From SAR324 cluster bacterium (GTDB lineage: Bacteria; SAR324; NAC60-12): 64,000 nucleotides of DNA. The stretch covers positions 1 to 64,000 of the forward strand of contig JACNJW010000027.1 in the NCBI GenBank assembly GCA_014382365.1. The letters are read 5' to 3'. Below are positions 8,431 to 17,859 of the stretch, piece by piece. The notes beneath the pieces are model-generated. The model saw only the letters and a program-made list of their open reading frames with translations, had not been told where the DNA came from and did not search any database. Both the position numbers and the translations under genes were made by a program. Each line of letters begins with the position of its first letter. The first letter of the stretch is position 1.

Positions 8431-11400
8431 TTACTGTGGTAAGTTTAACGGTTGATAACTGTGTTTTGAGCCAAAATTTGTAGATGACATAGCACGTGCC
8501 AGATTCAGTGTACCCTCAACAGTAGTGAAGTAGGGCAGTTTATGTAAAAGGGCAACTCTACGAATATGTGTTGCATCTACTGAGCGTTTCCGTGGGCGGG
8601 TAGTGTTGACTATCAGGGCAACTTCTTTTCTGTCAATGCAGGCAAAAATATTTTCAGGTACTTTTCTGTCCAAGCTGGTTTTCACAAGATTCAAAATACC
8701 GGCTTTTTCCAGCACTTGATAGGTTCCTTCAGTAGCCAGTATTTTTCGTCCTGCTTTTTCAAATTCAAGAGCAGCCGCAATCATTCCCTCTTTATCCCGG
8801 TCACTTACACCAATAAAGATGTGACCCTCTTTTATTTCTGCCTGAAATGCGGCAATTTGAGATTTCATAAAAGCTTCTTCCAGACTATTACCGCGACCCA
8901 TCACTTCACCTGTTGATTTCATTTCTGGTCCAAGTTCAGTATCTGCTTCGGAAAAACTAACAAAAGGGAACACTGTTTCCTTCACAGAAATTGTCTCCGG
9001 TACTTCGTATGAAAACCCAATTCCTTTCAACTTTTGTCCCAGCATCAGCCAAGTGGCATATTTTGCTAAAGGATGCCCAATAGCTTTGCTGACAAATGGT
9101 ACTGTCCTGGAAGCACGGGGGTTTACTTCAATCAAAAATATTTTATCATCTTTTACTGCAAACTGAATATTCATCAGACCCTTCACGCAGAGTTCTTTGG
9201 CCAGGGCTTTTCCCTGCACTTCCAGTCTCTTTAAAACACTTTCACTCAAATTTTGAGGAGGCAGGATACAGGCACTATCTCCGGAGTGGATTCCAGCCCT
9301 TTCAACATGTTCCATAATTCCAGCCAATTCCGAATTATCTCCATCGCCCAGCAGATCCATATCAATTTCAACTGCACCCTGCAGAAACTGGTCAATCAGC
9401 ACGGGATGATCCGGAGAGACCTGAATTGCTTCCTGAAAATATTCTGCAAGCTGTGTTTTTGATTCAGCAACCATCATAGCCCGCCCTCCAAGGACATAAG
9501 ATGGCCGAACTAAAATGGGGTAACCAATTTCTGCTGCAATATTTTCTGCATCGTTCAGTGAGCGCGCCAAGCCGTTGCGTGGTTGTTTCAGATTAAGTTT
9601 TTTTAACATGTCAGCGAATCTTTCTCGATCCTCTGCACGATCAATATTTGCGTAAGATGTGCCCAGCAGACGAACACCGGCTGTATCAAGTTGTTGAGCC
9701 AGCTTCAGTGGGGTTTGCCCCCCAAGCTGCACAATAACCCCCAGTGGACGCTCAAGATCGATCACGTGCATTACATCTTCAAAGGTAATCGGTTCAAAAT
9801 ATAGCCGATCTGAAGTATCATAATCAGTACTAACTGTCTCCGGATTGCAGTTAAGCATAACTGCTTCATAGCCAAGTTCTCTTACCGCCCAGGCAGCATG
9901 CACACAGCAATAATCAAACTCAATTCCCTGGCCGATACGATTTGGGCCGGAACCGAGAATTAATACTTTTGCTTTTTCTGTTGGCAGTGATTCGTTTTCT
10001 TCAGCAAAAGTAGAATAATAATAAGGTGTTTCTGAAGTAAATTCTGCAGCACACGTATCAACTTGCTTGAAAACCGGTAGAATATTCCATTCATGACGGA
10101 TATTATTAACTCGGTCTTCTGAAACTTTAAGTAGTTCAGCAATTCGCTGATCTGAAAATCCCAGCCGCTTCCAGTTTTTTAAATTAACAGGTGTTATTCT
10201 TGAAATTTCGGTCTGAACAATATTTTCTTCTTCTTCAATCAAGCTGCGGATTTGCCACAGAAACCAGGGATCAATGCCAGTTTGTGTATTTAGCGATTCA
10301 TTGGTCCATCCTCGCCGCATAGCATCAGCAACATACCAGATACGTTTGCTGCTGACAGTTTGAAGTTGCTCTTCCAGTATCTCATCAGGAGTCAGATAAT
10401 CATCAGCATAATCTGGTGGATTTAATCCTGAATGCCCTGACTCCAGTGAGCGCAGGGCTTTTTGGAAAGATTCCCTGAATGTAGCCCCAATTGCCATTAC
10501 TTCTCCAACAGACTGCATCTGCGTACCAAGTCGGTCCTCAGACAGTGGAAATTTTTCAAAAGCAAACCTTGGGATTTTGGTCACTACATAATCAATCGAG
10601 GGCTCAAAGCAAGCCGGTGTTTTTTGTGTGATATCGTTGGGAATTTCGTCCAGCGAAAAACCTACAGCCAATTTTGTGGCAATTTTTGCAATGGGAAAAC
10701 CTGTTGCTTTTGAAGCCAGCGCAGAACTACGGGAAACTCTTGGATTCATCTCAATCACAAGAATCTCACCGTCTTCAGGATTAACTGCAAACTGCACGTT
10801 TGATCCTCCGGTTTCAACTCCGATTTCCCGCATAATTTTAATTGACATATCACGCAGGTTTTGATACTCCCAATCAGTCAGGGTCTGTGCCGGAGCAACA
10901 GTTATACTATCACCGGTATGTACTCCCATGGGATCAAGATTTTCAATCGAACATATAATAACCGTATTGTCCTGATTATCACGCATTACCTCCAGCTCAA
11001 ATTCTTTCCAGCCAATAACAGACTGTTCAACCAGTATTTCGCTGGTTGGTGAAACCGTTAAACCATGAAGTACTATTTGAGTTAACTCTTCTTCATCCCT
11101 GGCAATTCCACCTCCTGCACCACCCATGGTAAAGGATGGTCTGACAATGATAGGATAAGAAATACTTTCTGTGAAAGCCAGGGCCTCATCGATGGAATGA
11201 GCAATGATACTGGAAGGCATTCCAACTCCAATCTTTTTCATTGCACTGCGAAATAGTTCTCGGTTTTCCGCCTTGTTAATTGCTTCAATGGATGCACCAA
11301 TCAACTCTATACCAGAGCTTTGCAAAACCCCATGTTCGTGGAGTTCTACCGCCATATTAAGTGCAGTTTGACCGCCCATAGTAGGTAAAATCACATCTGG

Positions 11401-11646
11401 TTTTTCCTGTTCTATGATTGCTTCAAGTGTTTTTAAAGTAATTGGTTCAATATATGTCGCATCTACCAGACCTGGGTCTGTCATGATAGTAGCAGGATTA
11501 CTGTTGACCAGAACAACCCTGTACCCCTCTTCTTTGAGAGCTTTACAGGCCTGTGTACCACTGTAATCAAATTCACACGCCTGCCCTATAACTATTGGAC
11601 CAGATCCAATAAGTAAAACTGTATTTATGTCTGTACGTCTTGGCAT
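8431..11646 (-). CDS. carB: CarB, carbamoyl-phosphate synthase large subunit
   Basis: This 1071-residue enzyme makes carbamoyl phosphate from bicarbonate, ammonia (supplied by CarA) and two ATP, for arginine and pyrimidine synthesis. It contains the two homologous ATP-grasp halves. The first starts [20 protein letters not shown] and the second, near residue 565, [21 protein letters not shown]-terminal MGS-like allosteric domain (about 935-1071) follows, ending in a stretch with [17 protein letters not shown]. Length is normal. CarA is not adjacent, so the subunits are encoded apart. The start codon lies 24 nt after the stop of the upstream DUF218 gene on the same strand, suggesting co-transcription. 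Confidence 0.97.
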   Translation of the reverse strand: MPRRTDINTVLLIGSGPIVIGQACEFDYSGTQACKALKEEGYRVVLVNSNPATIMTDPGLVDATYIEPITLKTLEAIIEQEKPDVILPTMGGQTALNMAVELHEHGVLQSSGIELIGASIEAINKAENRELFRSAMKKIGVGMPSSIIAHSIDEALAFTESISYPIIVRPSFTMGGAGGGIARDEEELTQIVLHGLTVSPTSEILVEQSVIGWKEFELEVMRDNQDNTVIICSIENLDPMGVHTGDSITVAPAQTLTDWEYQNLRDMSIKIMREIGVETGGSNVQFAVNPEDGEILVIEMNPRVSRSSALASKATGFPIAKIATKLAVGFSLDEIPNDITQKTPACFEPSIDYVVTKIPRFAFEKFPLSEDRLGTQMQSVGEVMAIGATFRESFQKALRSLESGHSGLNPPDYADDYLTPDEILEEQLQTVSSKRIWYVADAMRRGWTNESLNTQTGIDPWFLWQIRSLIEEEENIVQTEISRITPVNLKNWKRLGFSDQRIAELLKVSEDRVNNIRHEWNILPVFKQVDTCAAEFTSETPYYYSTFAEENESLPTEKAKVLILGSGPNRIGQGIEFDYCCVHAAWAVRELGYEAVMLNCNPETVSTDYDTSDRLYFEPITFEDVMHVIDLERPLGVIVQLGGQTPLKLAQQLDTAGVRLLGTSYANIDRAEDRERFADMLKKLNLKQPRNGLARSLNDAENIAAEIGYPILVRPSYVLGGRAMMVAESKTQLAEYFQEAIQVSPDHPVLIDQFLQGAVEIDMDLLGDGDNSELAGIMEHVERAGIHSGDSACILPPQNLSESVLKRLEVQGKALAKELCVKGLMNIQFAVKDDKIFLIEVNPRASRTVPFVSKAIGHPLAKYATWLMLGQKLKGIGFSYEVPETISVKETVFPFVSFSEADTELGPEMKSTGEVMGRGNSLEEAFMKSQIAAFQAEIKEGHIFIGVSDRDKEGMIAAALEFEKAGRKILATEGTYQVLEKAGILNLVKTSLDRKVPENIFACIDRKEVALIVNTTRPRKRSVDATHIRRVALLHKLPYFTTVEGTLNLARAMSSTNFGSKHSYQPLNLPQ

Positions 11647-11670
11647 TATTTAATAATTAGTTGCTCAGCC

Positions 11671-12420
11671 CTATATACGGCCAAAATATTTGTATGATAA
11701 AAGACCAAAATATTCATGAAATATTGTTTGGATACGATTAAAATTTGCCCACTCAAAATAACGCCACCAAGGAATAGCTTTTTTTGGATAGGACTGGTTT
11801 GCGGCAAATGTATAAGATTCAATTCCTAATTTTTTAAACACTGAAGCTAGGCGGAATAAATGGTAATCATGGGAAACCAGAAGAACAGTTTTGTACTTTA
11901 AACGCTGCAATATTTTTAAGGTTTCAATTCCATTTTTGTAAGTATCTGCTGAACGATTTTCAATGATAATTGCTTGCGGAGGAACTCCCATTCCCTGAAG
12001 TATTATGGCCATACCCTTTATATCTACTGGAGGAAGATACGGCTTAGTAACACCTCCCGTAATAATGACTACCGGAGCAAAACCTTCTAAATATAATTTG
12101 CCTGCAGCATGCGCTCTTAAAGTAGAACCGGGTGTAGGAGCCCCTGAACCATGAACACCTGCTGAGGCCACTACAATAGCATCACTGAGGTGTTTCTCAC
12201 TTTTGGGTGTTAAATATTTAAGTGGAGCTGATACGGCCTGAAAAAAAAGTGTGTTACTGCCAAGTAAAAGGAAGGCCCAACTCACGAATAGAATCCTGAA
12301 GGAAAGTTTATAATTGTGCCTCTGCCGATACATCAGCAAAAGAGAAAGGGACAAAAGTATTAATATTAATACTGGTCCGAAAAAGATATCTTCCGCTACA
12401 AACTTTAAAGGTCGTTCCAT
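11671..12420 (-). CDS. DUF218/YdcF-ElyC family envelope protein
   Basis: This 249-residue protein has two N-terminal membrane helices (about 12-30 and 40-62) followed by a DUF218 domain. Its features are SDAIVVASAGVHGSG, VVIITGGVTKPY, IENRSADTYKNG and VLLVSHDYHLFR, the conserved order of this family. ElyC and SanA-type members act in envelope integrity and undecaprenyl-linked processes, but the reaction is not established. It lies just upstream of carB on the same strand. Confidence 0.82.
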   Translation of the reverse strand: MERPLKFVAEDIFFGPVLILILLSLSLLLMYRQRHNYKLSFRILFVSWAFLLLGSNTLFFQAVSAPLKYLTPKSEKHLSDAIVVASAGVHGSGAPTPGSTLRAHAAGKLYLEGFAPVVIITGGVTKPYLPPVDIKGMAIILQGMGVPPQAIIIENRSADTYKNGIETLKILQRLKYKTVLLVSHDYHLFRLASVFKKLGIESYTFAANQSYPKKAIPWWRYFEWANFNRIQTIFHEYFGLLSYKYFGRI

Positions 12421-12477
12421 TCTTATTTAATTAACTATGACTGTTATAAATATGAGCTGCTGGAATAATTAGAGTAG

Positions 12478-12837
12478 TTATGTACCATCATTGGGTTGTT
12501 TTAATGGATTTTCAGTCTGTTTTTTGGAAGATCCTTTGTTCATGATTAAACGTAGTTTCTCAGTCAATTTCAAGGAACCTTCATACGATTTACGGATACT
12601 TAGAATGTTACTTGCACCTCTGTTTTCAAAATTTAATTTTCTGAGGCATGCTCTCAATGCAAAAACTTCAACTCTTGTTTTTGGCTCTAGATGCTCAATG
12701 CACTCTACTACCGTATCTTCTTCAGCAAATACTCTTTCATTTTCCACAAATTCTGCAAAAAACACAACACTCACAAAACAGAGCCAACAAAGGCGTAATA
12801 TTTTTCGAAAGAGGGTTAGAGTAAATGCAGAAAACAT
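12478..12837 (-). CDS. Small exported protein, unknown function
   Basis: The protein is 119 residues from the ATG at 12837; an upstream ATG at 12879 would add 14 residues before the signal. It begins MFSAFTLTLFRKILRLCWLC and continues hydrophobically to about residue 30, consistent with a signal peptide. The mature part has one Cys pair (VECIEH, RACLRKL) and a charged C-terminus. I do not recognise the family. A plus-strand reading of the same region is also open but looks less protein-like. The gene points the same way as the DUF218 gene and may belong to that operon. Confidence 0.5.
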   Translation of the reverse strand: MFSAFTLTLFRKILRLCWLCFVSVVFFAEFVENERVFAEEDTVVECIEHLEPKTRVEVFALRACLRKLNFENRGASNILSIRKSYEGSLKLTEKLRLIMNKGSSKKQTENPLKQPNDGT

Positions 12838-12962
12838 CTGTTGGCGGCGAATAATGTTCGGCTTGATAGTTGAATACAATTCTCTTATTTTTAAAGGTTA
12901 GAATTCTACATTAACACTTATGAATTTGTCGAAACAAAAATACTGTTCTTTGTATTTTAACC

Positions 12963-13469
12963 ATGCTGAAGCTGTTTATTGCTGCCTTTTCGGTAGCCCT
13001 TGTGTATTGGATATGGCACAAGAAAAATCAAATTTTTTCTCACCGAAATGATAAAGAGGACCCTTTTATCACCACTATTGAGGCAATTGAGTTACAAACT
13101 TATTTAGATTGGGACACACCACAGACATGCCTTGAATCTGACGGTATACGTTACGGTAAACAATTTAAGCAAAAAATACCACCAGAACTGCCTCATGAAC
13201 AAGGTTGCCGCTGTGAAGCAACAAAATTGTTTTATACTTCAGATGATGTTTTTCAAGGAACTTCACCTGTTTTGACACACAAGTCTGCTTTGGGAGAGCT
13301 TAATCCAAAAGACGCATTGCTGCTGAAAAATATGCTGTTGAAAATTAAGCTCAGCACCAAAGCGGAAAATTTCTCCGATTTCTTAGCACAATTCGAGCTG
13401 AACAATTTTTCAGCTAATATTCGAACAAAAGCTGTCGCACTGGCCAAACAAGCATTTGAGCAGGAATAA
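12963..13469 (+). CDS. Membrane-anchored protein of unknown function
   Basis: This 168-residue protein has one N-terminal hydrophobic helix (about 2-18) followed by basic residues, so it is probably anchored with its body in one compartment. The soluble part contains CRCEATKLFYTSDDVFQG and no motif I recognise. It is 110 nt upstream of the PBP1A gene and in the same direction, so it may be co-transcribed, but this is only positional. No good Shine-Dalgarno sequence precedes the ATG. Confidence 0.6.
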   Translation: MLKLFIAAFSVALVYWIWHKKNQIFSHRNDKEDPFITTIEAIELQTYLDWDTPQTCLESDGIRYGKQFKQKIPPELPHEQGCRCEATKLFYTSDDVFQGTSPVLTHKSALGELNPKDALLLKNMLLKIKLSTKAENFSDFLAQFELNNFSANIRTKAVALAKQAFEQE

Positions 13470-13579
13470 AACAAATTATATAAATTGGCTGAAGACTTGC
13501 GTTATTACAAGTAAATCCGGTTTTTAACCACAATCAATTACTATTATTCAGATCTTGAGTATAAAACCTGACAAGTAGC

Positions 13580-15964
13580 ATGAAAAGGCTTGCCCAGTTT
13601 ATAAAATGGTCATTCTGGCTTCTATTAATTAGTGGAACCCTTGCCGGGTCAGCACTTGGAATTTTTCTGTTTGAGCTCAGTAAATCATTACCCCAGAACC
13701 TGGAAGATGAACTGCACAAACGGAACGATGTTTTACCTACGGTAATTTATGACCGTCAGGGGAATCAGGTTGACGAACTATTTATTCAACGCAGAATTGT
13801 CATTCCCTATGAGCAGTTCCCACCACACCTGATTCAGGCTTTGATTGCCAGTGAGGACACCCGCTTCTTCTCTCATCTTGGAATAGATCCTCTGAGAATC
13901 CCCAAAGCCTTTCTGGCAAACCTCAAAGCCGGCCGAATTGTACAAGGTGCGAGTACTCTCACTCAGCAGACAGCCAGGCTTTTCTTGTTGACCAGAGAGA
14001 AGCAGATAATACGTAAGCTCCGGGAAATGCTGCTTGCATTTCGGATGGAAATGCAGTTTTCAAAACAGGACATTCTTTCGCTTTATCTAAACAAAGTATA
14101 TCTTGGTAATGCTGAAGGGATTGAGGCTGCTACTCAGGGGTATTTCGGCAAACATGCTGCAGAACTAAATCTTGCAGAAAGTGCTTTATTAGTCGGAATA
14201 CTACCTGCACCTTCACGATATGCTCCTCATATAAATCCTGACTTTGCACTGCAGAGGAGAAATATTGTCTTAAGAAGAATGCGTCAAGAAGGTTTTATTT
14301 CGGAGCAGGAATTGCAGAAATCACTTGATACACCAATCAGTTTAATTCGGATAAAAGACTCAACAACTGAGGCCACATCTTACTATGTTGAACATGTTAG
14401 GCGCTATTTAATTAATAAATATGGTTCAACAGTTCTTTATCAGGGAGGACTGAAAGTCTATCTCGCTATGGATTTGAACTTTCAGACACATGCACATCAA
14501 TCCCTGAGGAAGGGAATTCTGGAGTTGACAAAGCGGCAGGGATTTCGAGGTGCACTTAATGTGCTGAACCAGGATAATAACAGTTCATTTGACAATACTA
14601 CTATTACTGATCCTGTCCAGATTGATTCCCTGTATCTTGGCAACATAGTTGCTGCTAAAGTTGTAGAAGTAAATCCAAAAAAAGTAACAGTAGAGTTAGG
14701 TGAGTCATCCGGTGTTCTCGAATGGAACAATATCCGCACATGGAAGAAGGGGAATATACTTGAAGATGAAAAACCAACTCGGATCTCGAAACCTGAAGAA
14801 ATACTCAGTAGTGGTGATATAATTCGGGTTAGACTTGTCGATTATGATTCAACAAATAATTACTTTCGTCTGCAGTTGTATCAAGAACCTTTAGTAAATG
14901 GGGCTTTGCTGGCAATGGATCCAAAGACCGGAGAGGTGTTATCTATGACAGGTGGCTATCGTTATGGAGAAAGTGAATTCAACCGTGCAATTCAGGCTCT
15001 GAGACAACCAGGTTCGTCCTTTAAACCAATAGTTTATTCTGCTGCACTTGATTCAGGTTTTACTCTCAGCAGCACTTTAATCGACAGCCCAAGAGCATAT
15101 GCAACTGGTGCACAGACTGCCGGTGATGCTGAAATTTGGACTCCAAAAAACTATGGAGATAAAATTATGGGCAAAGTATCACTGCGGACTGCACTGGTAA
15201 AAAGCTTAAACTTGCCAACAATAGGGCTTTGCGAAGAATTAAAACCAAAGCAGGTAATAGCCTACAGCAAACGTTTTGGAATCACTGCAGGTATGATGGC
15301 AAATTTAACCACTTGTCTCGGATCATTCTCTGTCACATTACAGGAAATGCTTTCCGCATATGGTGTTTTTGCCAATCAGGGACGTTTGGTTAAACCAATT
15401 TATATTTTACGGGTGGAAGACCAGGATGGAAATATTCTTGAATCAAGTATTCCGGAACAAAAACAGGTCACCTCAGTAGAAACTGCTTTTCTGCTGAGCA
15501 ATGTCTTACAAGATGTTGTTCAGAGTGGAACAGGTCGACGTGCCAGGGCCATTGGTCGGCCCTCTGCAGGTAAAACAGGTACGACAAATGACAGTGTTGA
15601 TGCCTGGTATATCGGTTACATACCACAGTTGCTCACTGGTGTTTATGTGGGATTTGACAAACCAAGAAGAATGGGACGCTCTGAAACAGGTTCCCGGGCT
15701 GCAGCTCCAATCTGGATCGACTTTATGAAAAATGCCGTGGCTAATTTACCTACAGAACAATTCAGACAACCTCCTGGAATCACAACTGTCAAAATTCACA
15801 AGTCCGGAAGACGTGCGGTACCTTGTGATAGTTTGAATGAGATACAAGAAGAACACTATAAAACAGGTACAGAACCTGTATTAGATATGCTGCTATCCGG
15901 CCGCTGTGTGCAAACTGCTAGAAAAGGGGAGCCGGAAAAAGAGGAAAACGAGCCTGAACTCTGA
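13580..15964 (+). CDS. mrcA: PBP1A, bifunctional penicillin-binding protein
   Basis: This 794-residue class A penicillin-binding protein polymerises and crosslinks peptidoglycan. It has an N-terminal membrane helix (about 10-33). The GT51 transglycosylase domain carries ASEDTRFFSHLGID, GASTLTQQTAR and LYLNKVYLGNAEGIEAA. An OB-like insert typical of PBP1A follows. The transpeptidase domain has Ser479 in the SSFK motif, the SLN motif and KTG at about 665. Length matches the family. A hairpin follows the gene, and HU converges on it. Confidence 0.96.
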   Translation: MKRLAQFIKWSFWLLLISGTLAGSALGIFLFELSKSLPQNLEDELHKRNDVLPTVIYDRQGNQVDELFIQRRIVIPYEQFPPHLIQALIASEDTRFFSHLGIDPLRIPKAFLANLKAGRIVQGASTLTQQTARLFLLTREKQIIRKLREMLLAFRMEMQFSKQDILSLYLNKVYLGNAEGIEAATQGYFGKHAAELNLAESALLVGILPAPSRYAPHINPDFALQRRNIVLRRMRQEGFISEQELQKSLDTPISLIRIKDSTTEATSYYVEHVRRYLINKYGSTVLYQGGLKVYLAMDLNFQTHAHQSLRKGILELTKRQGFRGALNVLNQDNNSSFDNTTITDPVQIDSLYLGNIVAAKVVEVNPKKVTVELGESSGVLEWNNIRTWKKGNILEDEKPTRISKPEEILSSGDIIRVRLVDYDSTNNYFRLQLYQEPLVNGALLAMDPKTGEVLSMTGGYRYGESEFNRAIQALRQPGSSFKPIVYSAALDSGFTLSSTLIDSPRAYATGAQTAGDAEIWTPKNYGDKIMGKVSLRTALVKSLNLPTIGLCEELKPKQVIAYSKRFGITAGMMANLTTCLGSFSVTLQEMLSAYGVFANQGRLVKPIYILRVEDQDGNILESSIPEQKQVTSVETAFLLSNVLQDVVQSGTGRRARAIGRPSAGKTGTTNDSVDAWYIGYIPQLLTGVYVGFDKPRRMGRSETGSRAAAPIWIDFMKNAVANLPTEQFRQPPGITTVKIHKSGRRAVPCDSLNEIQEEHYKTGTEPVLDMLLSGRCVQTARKGEPEKEENEPEL

Positions 15965-15986
15965 TACAGTAATTAGAGTGAGGTTC

Positions 15987-16023
15987 AAGGTTCAAGGCCG
16001 AAAAGTATTCCGGTTTGAACCTT
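15987..16023. terminator. Hairpin between convergent mrcA and HU genes
   Basis: A 9-bp perfect inverted repeat (aaggttcaa / ttgaacctt) has additional inner CCG/CGG pairing and an A-rich loop. It lies 23 nt after the PBP1A stop and 16 nt beyond the HU stop. No T-run follows on either strand, so it may be a weak terminator or an RNA-stabilising stem. The left arm overlaps a short direct repeat of ggttcaa. Confidence 0.5.
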
Positions 16024-16038
16024 GATGAGGAGTATGAC

Positions 16039-16326
16039 TTATTTATTGTTCAAGGCACCTTTAAGTTTGCTGCCTGCTTTAAATTTTGCACTCTTTGATG
16101 CTGGAATCTGAATTACCTGAGAAGGGTTTTGTGGATTACGTCCAGTTCGCGCTGCACGATTAGACACAGAGAATGTGCCAAAACCGATCAAAGTAAGTGA
16201 ATCACCACTTTTAAGAGTTTTTTCAACTGTAGCAGTGAAAGATTTTAGAAAACGGTCTGCGTCTGCCTTTGTCAGGCCTGTGTCTGCTGCAAGAGCATCA
16301 ATAAGTTCAGATTTGGTCATAGCCAT
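16039..16326 (-). CDS. hup: HU-family histone-like DNA-binding protein
   Basis: This 95-residue protein has the whole HU fold. The helical N-terminus is MTKSELIDALAADTGLTKAD, followed by LTLIGFGTFSVSNRAARTGRNPQ with the GRNPQ tip of the DNA-binding arm, and a basic C-terminus. HU bends DNA and compacts the nucleoid. Two closely spaced ATGs (16326 and 16320) are possible starts. The gene diverges from tolA across about 185 bp and converges on PBP1A. Confidence 0.94.
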   Translation of the reverse strand: MAMTKSELIDALAADTGLTKADADRFLKSFTATVEKTLKSGDSLTLIGFGTFSVSNRAARTGRNPQNPSQVIQIPASKSAKFKAGSKLKGALNNK

Positions 16327-16511
16327 TATCCCAGAAATAGATTAATTGATATCGACAGGTTATCCAATAGGCTCTCCTGTCTTTGTTTTTTTATTCTAAC
16401 CTGCAACCATGCAGATTTGAATTTCGATGAGGATTCGCAAGGAATTTATTCATCGAACGTAAATAGAAATATAACGAATCAAAAAATAAGTCAAGGTCTG
16501 ACAGAAAAAAA

Positions 16512-17837
16512 ATGCGTTTTTTAAAATTTTTTCTTAAAATCACTAAAAATCCTACTGTTTCAGCAGGATTCCGGACTTCTGCAGGAAATCTCTTCGGACT
16601 CGAAAAATTATTATTCACACATGATCAAAGTGTTTTTTCATTAATTTTCATAGGCTCACTACTGCTTCATGTAACATTGGGACTGTTGATTGCTGCAGTC
16701 ACAGAACTTTGGATTCCTGAACCACCACCAATTCGGGCAAAAATAGGTGTTCGTTATGCAGAACTTCCATCCAAACCTTCACCAATCAAGCAACCAAAGG
16801 CCGAAATAATCAAACCCGTTCTCCAGAAAATAGATGTTGAGAGCTCACCGAAATTACTCAAGCCCCTTTCTCAAAATCCTGTTCTGAAGAAGCCATTCAT
16901 CACAGAATCCACTAAAAATTCTACTCTCGCAAAACCTGATCTAAGTCGCATAGAAACACCCCGACTGAAAATGTCGACACCTAAAATAAACAATCCGATT
17001 ACCAACATTAAGCAAAGTAAAGTGGCAGCGCCACAAGTGTCAAAAAAACCGGTGAGACCTATTCTACCTCCACCAAACAGCCCTGGAGTCACCACTACAG
17101 TACCGAGTTTACCAAAGTTGAAAATAGATCCTGTACCACTCTCGACCTTAACCTCAAAAAAGTCTAAACTATCACCCAGTCAGCCAAAACTTCCAAGTAT
17201 ACCTTTGACAGATCTTTCCAAAAAAATAAAGGCTGTTCCAAAATTCACACAAACTCAGGAAACTACAGTACAAGAACTGCCCAGAACATTGACACCTGCA
17301 TTTGAGGCAAAACCAGAATTTACACAAACTCAGGAAACTACAATACAAGAACTGCCCAGAACATTAACACCTGCATTTGAAGCAAAACCAGAATTTACAG
17401 AAATTCAATCAGTATTGGAGACAGAAACAACTCTAGAAGAAATTTTTCCAGAAGATCTGAAAACGGTGCAGCCTCTTCAAGAATTGAGTCCTCCTCTGCA
17501 GAAAGACCGCCCTAAATTAAGTGAGCTTCCTGATACCAGTTTTTTGCAGCGTAGAAAGTTGACTCAGTTGGCTGGAGAGGAATATAACGTGCACATTCGA
17601 ACTCGTATCATTCCTAAGCTCGGAAGTTATTCTGCTGAACTTTTTGTCCGTATCCAACTGGAAATTGAAATATCCGGTGAAATCGTTAACTACAAAGTCA
17701 TAGAGAACAGTGGTTCCACTGCTTTTGATCGGGCTGCTGAGCTTGCTGTACGCAATGCTATTCTGGAACCTCTTCCCAGTGCTTTGGCAGAGAATCCTCC
17801 CTACATTGTACTGATAAAGATTGTAGCCCCAAATTAA
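16512..17837 (+). CDS. tolA: TolA/TonB-like energy transducer
   Basis: This 441-residue protein has a membrane anchor at about 38-62 (FSLIFIGSLLLHVTLGLLIA). A long Pro/Lys/Ser-rich periplasmic spacer and a C-terminal TonB_C/TolA domain (about 360-441: LFVRIQLEIEISGEIVNYKV, then AFDRAAELAVRNAI) follow. It carries force from TolQR to the outer membrane. It lies 22 nt before tolB, which makes TolA more likely than TonB. The spacer contains two and a fraction copies of a 25-residue repeat. The start is uncertain because the ATG lacks a Shine-Dalgarno sequence and leaves a 37-residue cytoplasmic tail. Confidence 0.82.
   Translation: MRFLKFFLKITKNPTVSAGFRTSAGNLFGLEKLLFTHDQSVFSLIFIGSLLLHVTLGLLIAAVTELWIPEPPPIRAKIGVRYAELPSKPSPIKQPKAEIIKPVLQKIDVESSPKLLKPLSQNPVLKKPFITESTKNSTLAKPDLSRIETPRLKMSTPKINNPITNIKQSKVAAPQVSKKPVRPILPPPNSPGVTTTVPSLPKLKIDPVPLSTLTSKKSKLSPSQPKLPSIPLTDLSKKIKAVPKFTQTQETTVQELPRTLTPAFEAKPEFTQTQETTIQELPRTLTPAFEAKPEFTEIQSVLETETTLEEIFPEDLKTVQPLQELSPPLQKDRPKLSELPDTSFLQRRKLTQLAGEEYNVHIRTRIIPKLGSYSAELFVRIQLEIEISGEIVNYKVIENSGSTAFDRAAELAVRNAILEPLPSALAENPPYIVLIKIVAPN
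17241..17410 (+). repeat. 75-bp tandem repeat in the tolA spacer
   Basis: Two nearly identical 75-bp units start at 17241 and 17316, and a truncated third begins at 17391. They encode a 25-residue unit containing FTQTQETT and QELPRTLTPAFEAKP. The few differences are mostly silent or conservative, which indicates a recent in-frame duplication in the periplasmic spacer. Confidence 0.9.
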
Positions 17838-17859
17838 TAAAATATTCATTTTTTAACTC

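Noticed and set aside
12491..12901. 136-codon plus-strand frame opposite the small exported protein
   Set aside because: The minus-strand reading has a signal peptide and fits the neighbouring operon direction; the plus reading has neither.
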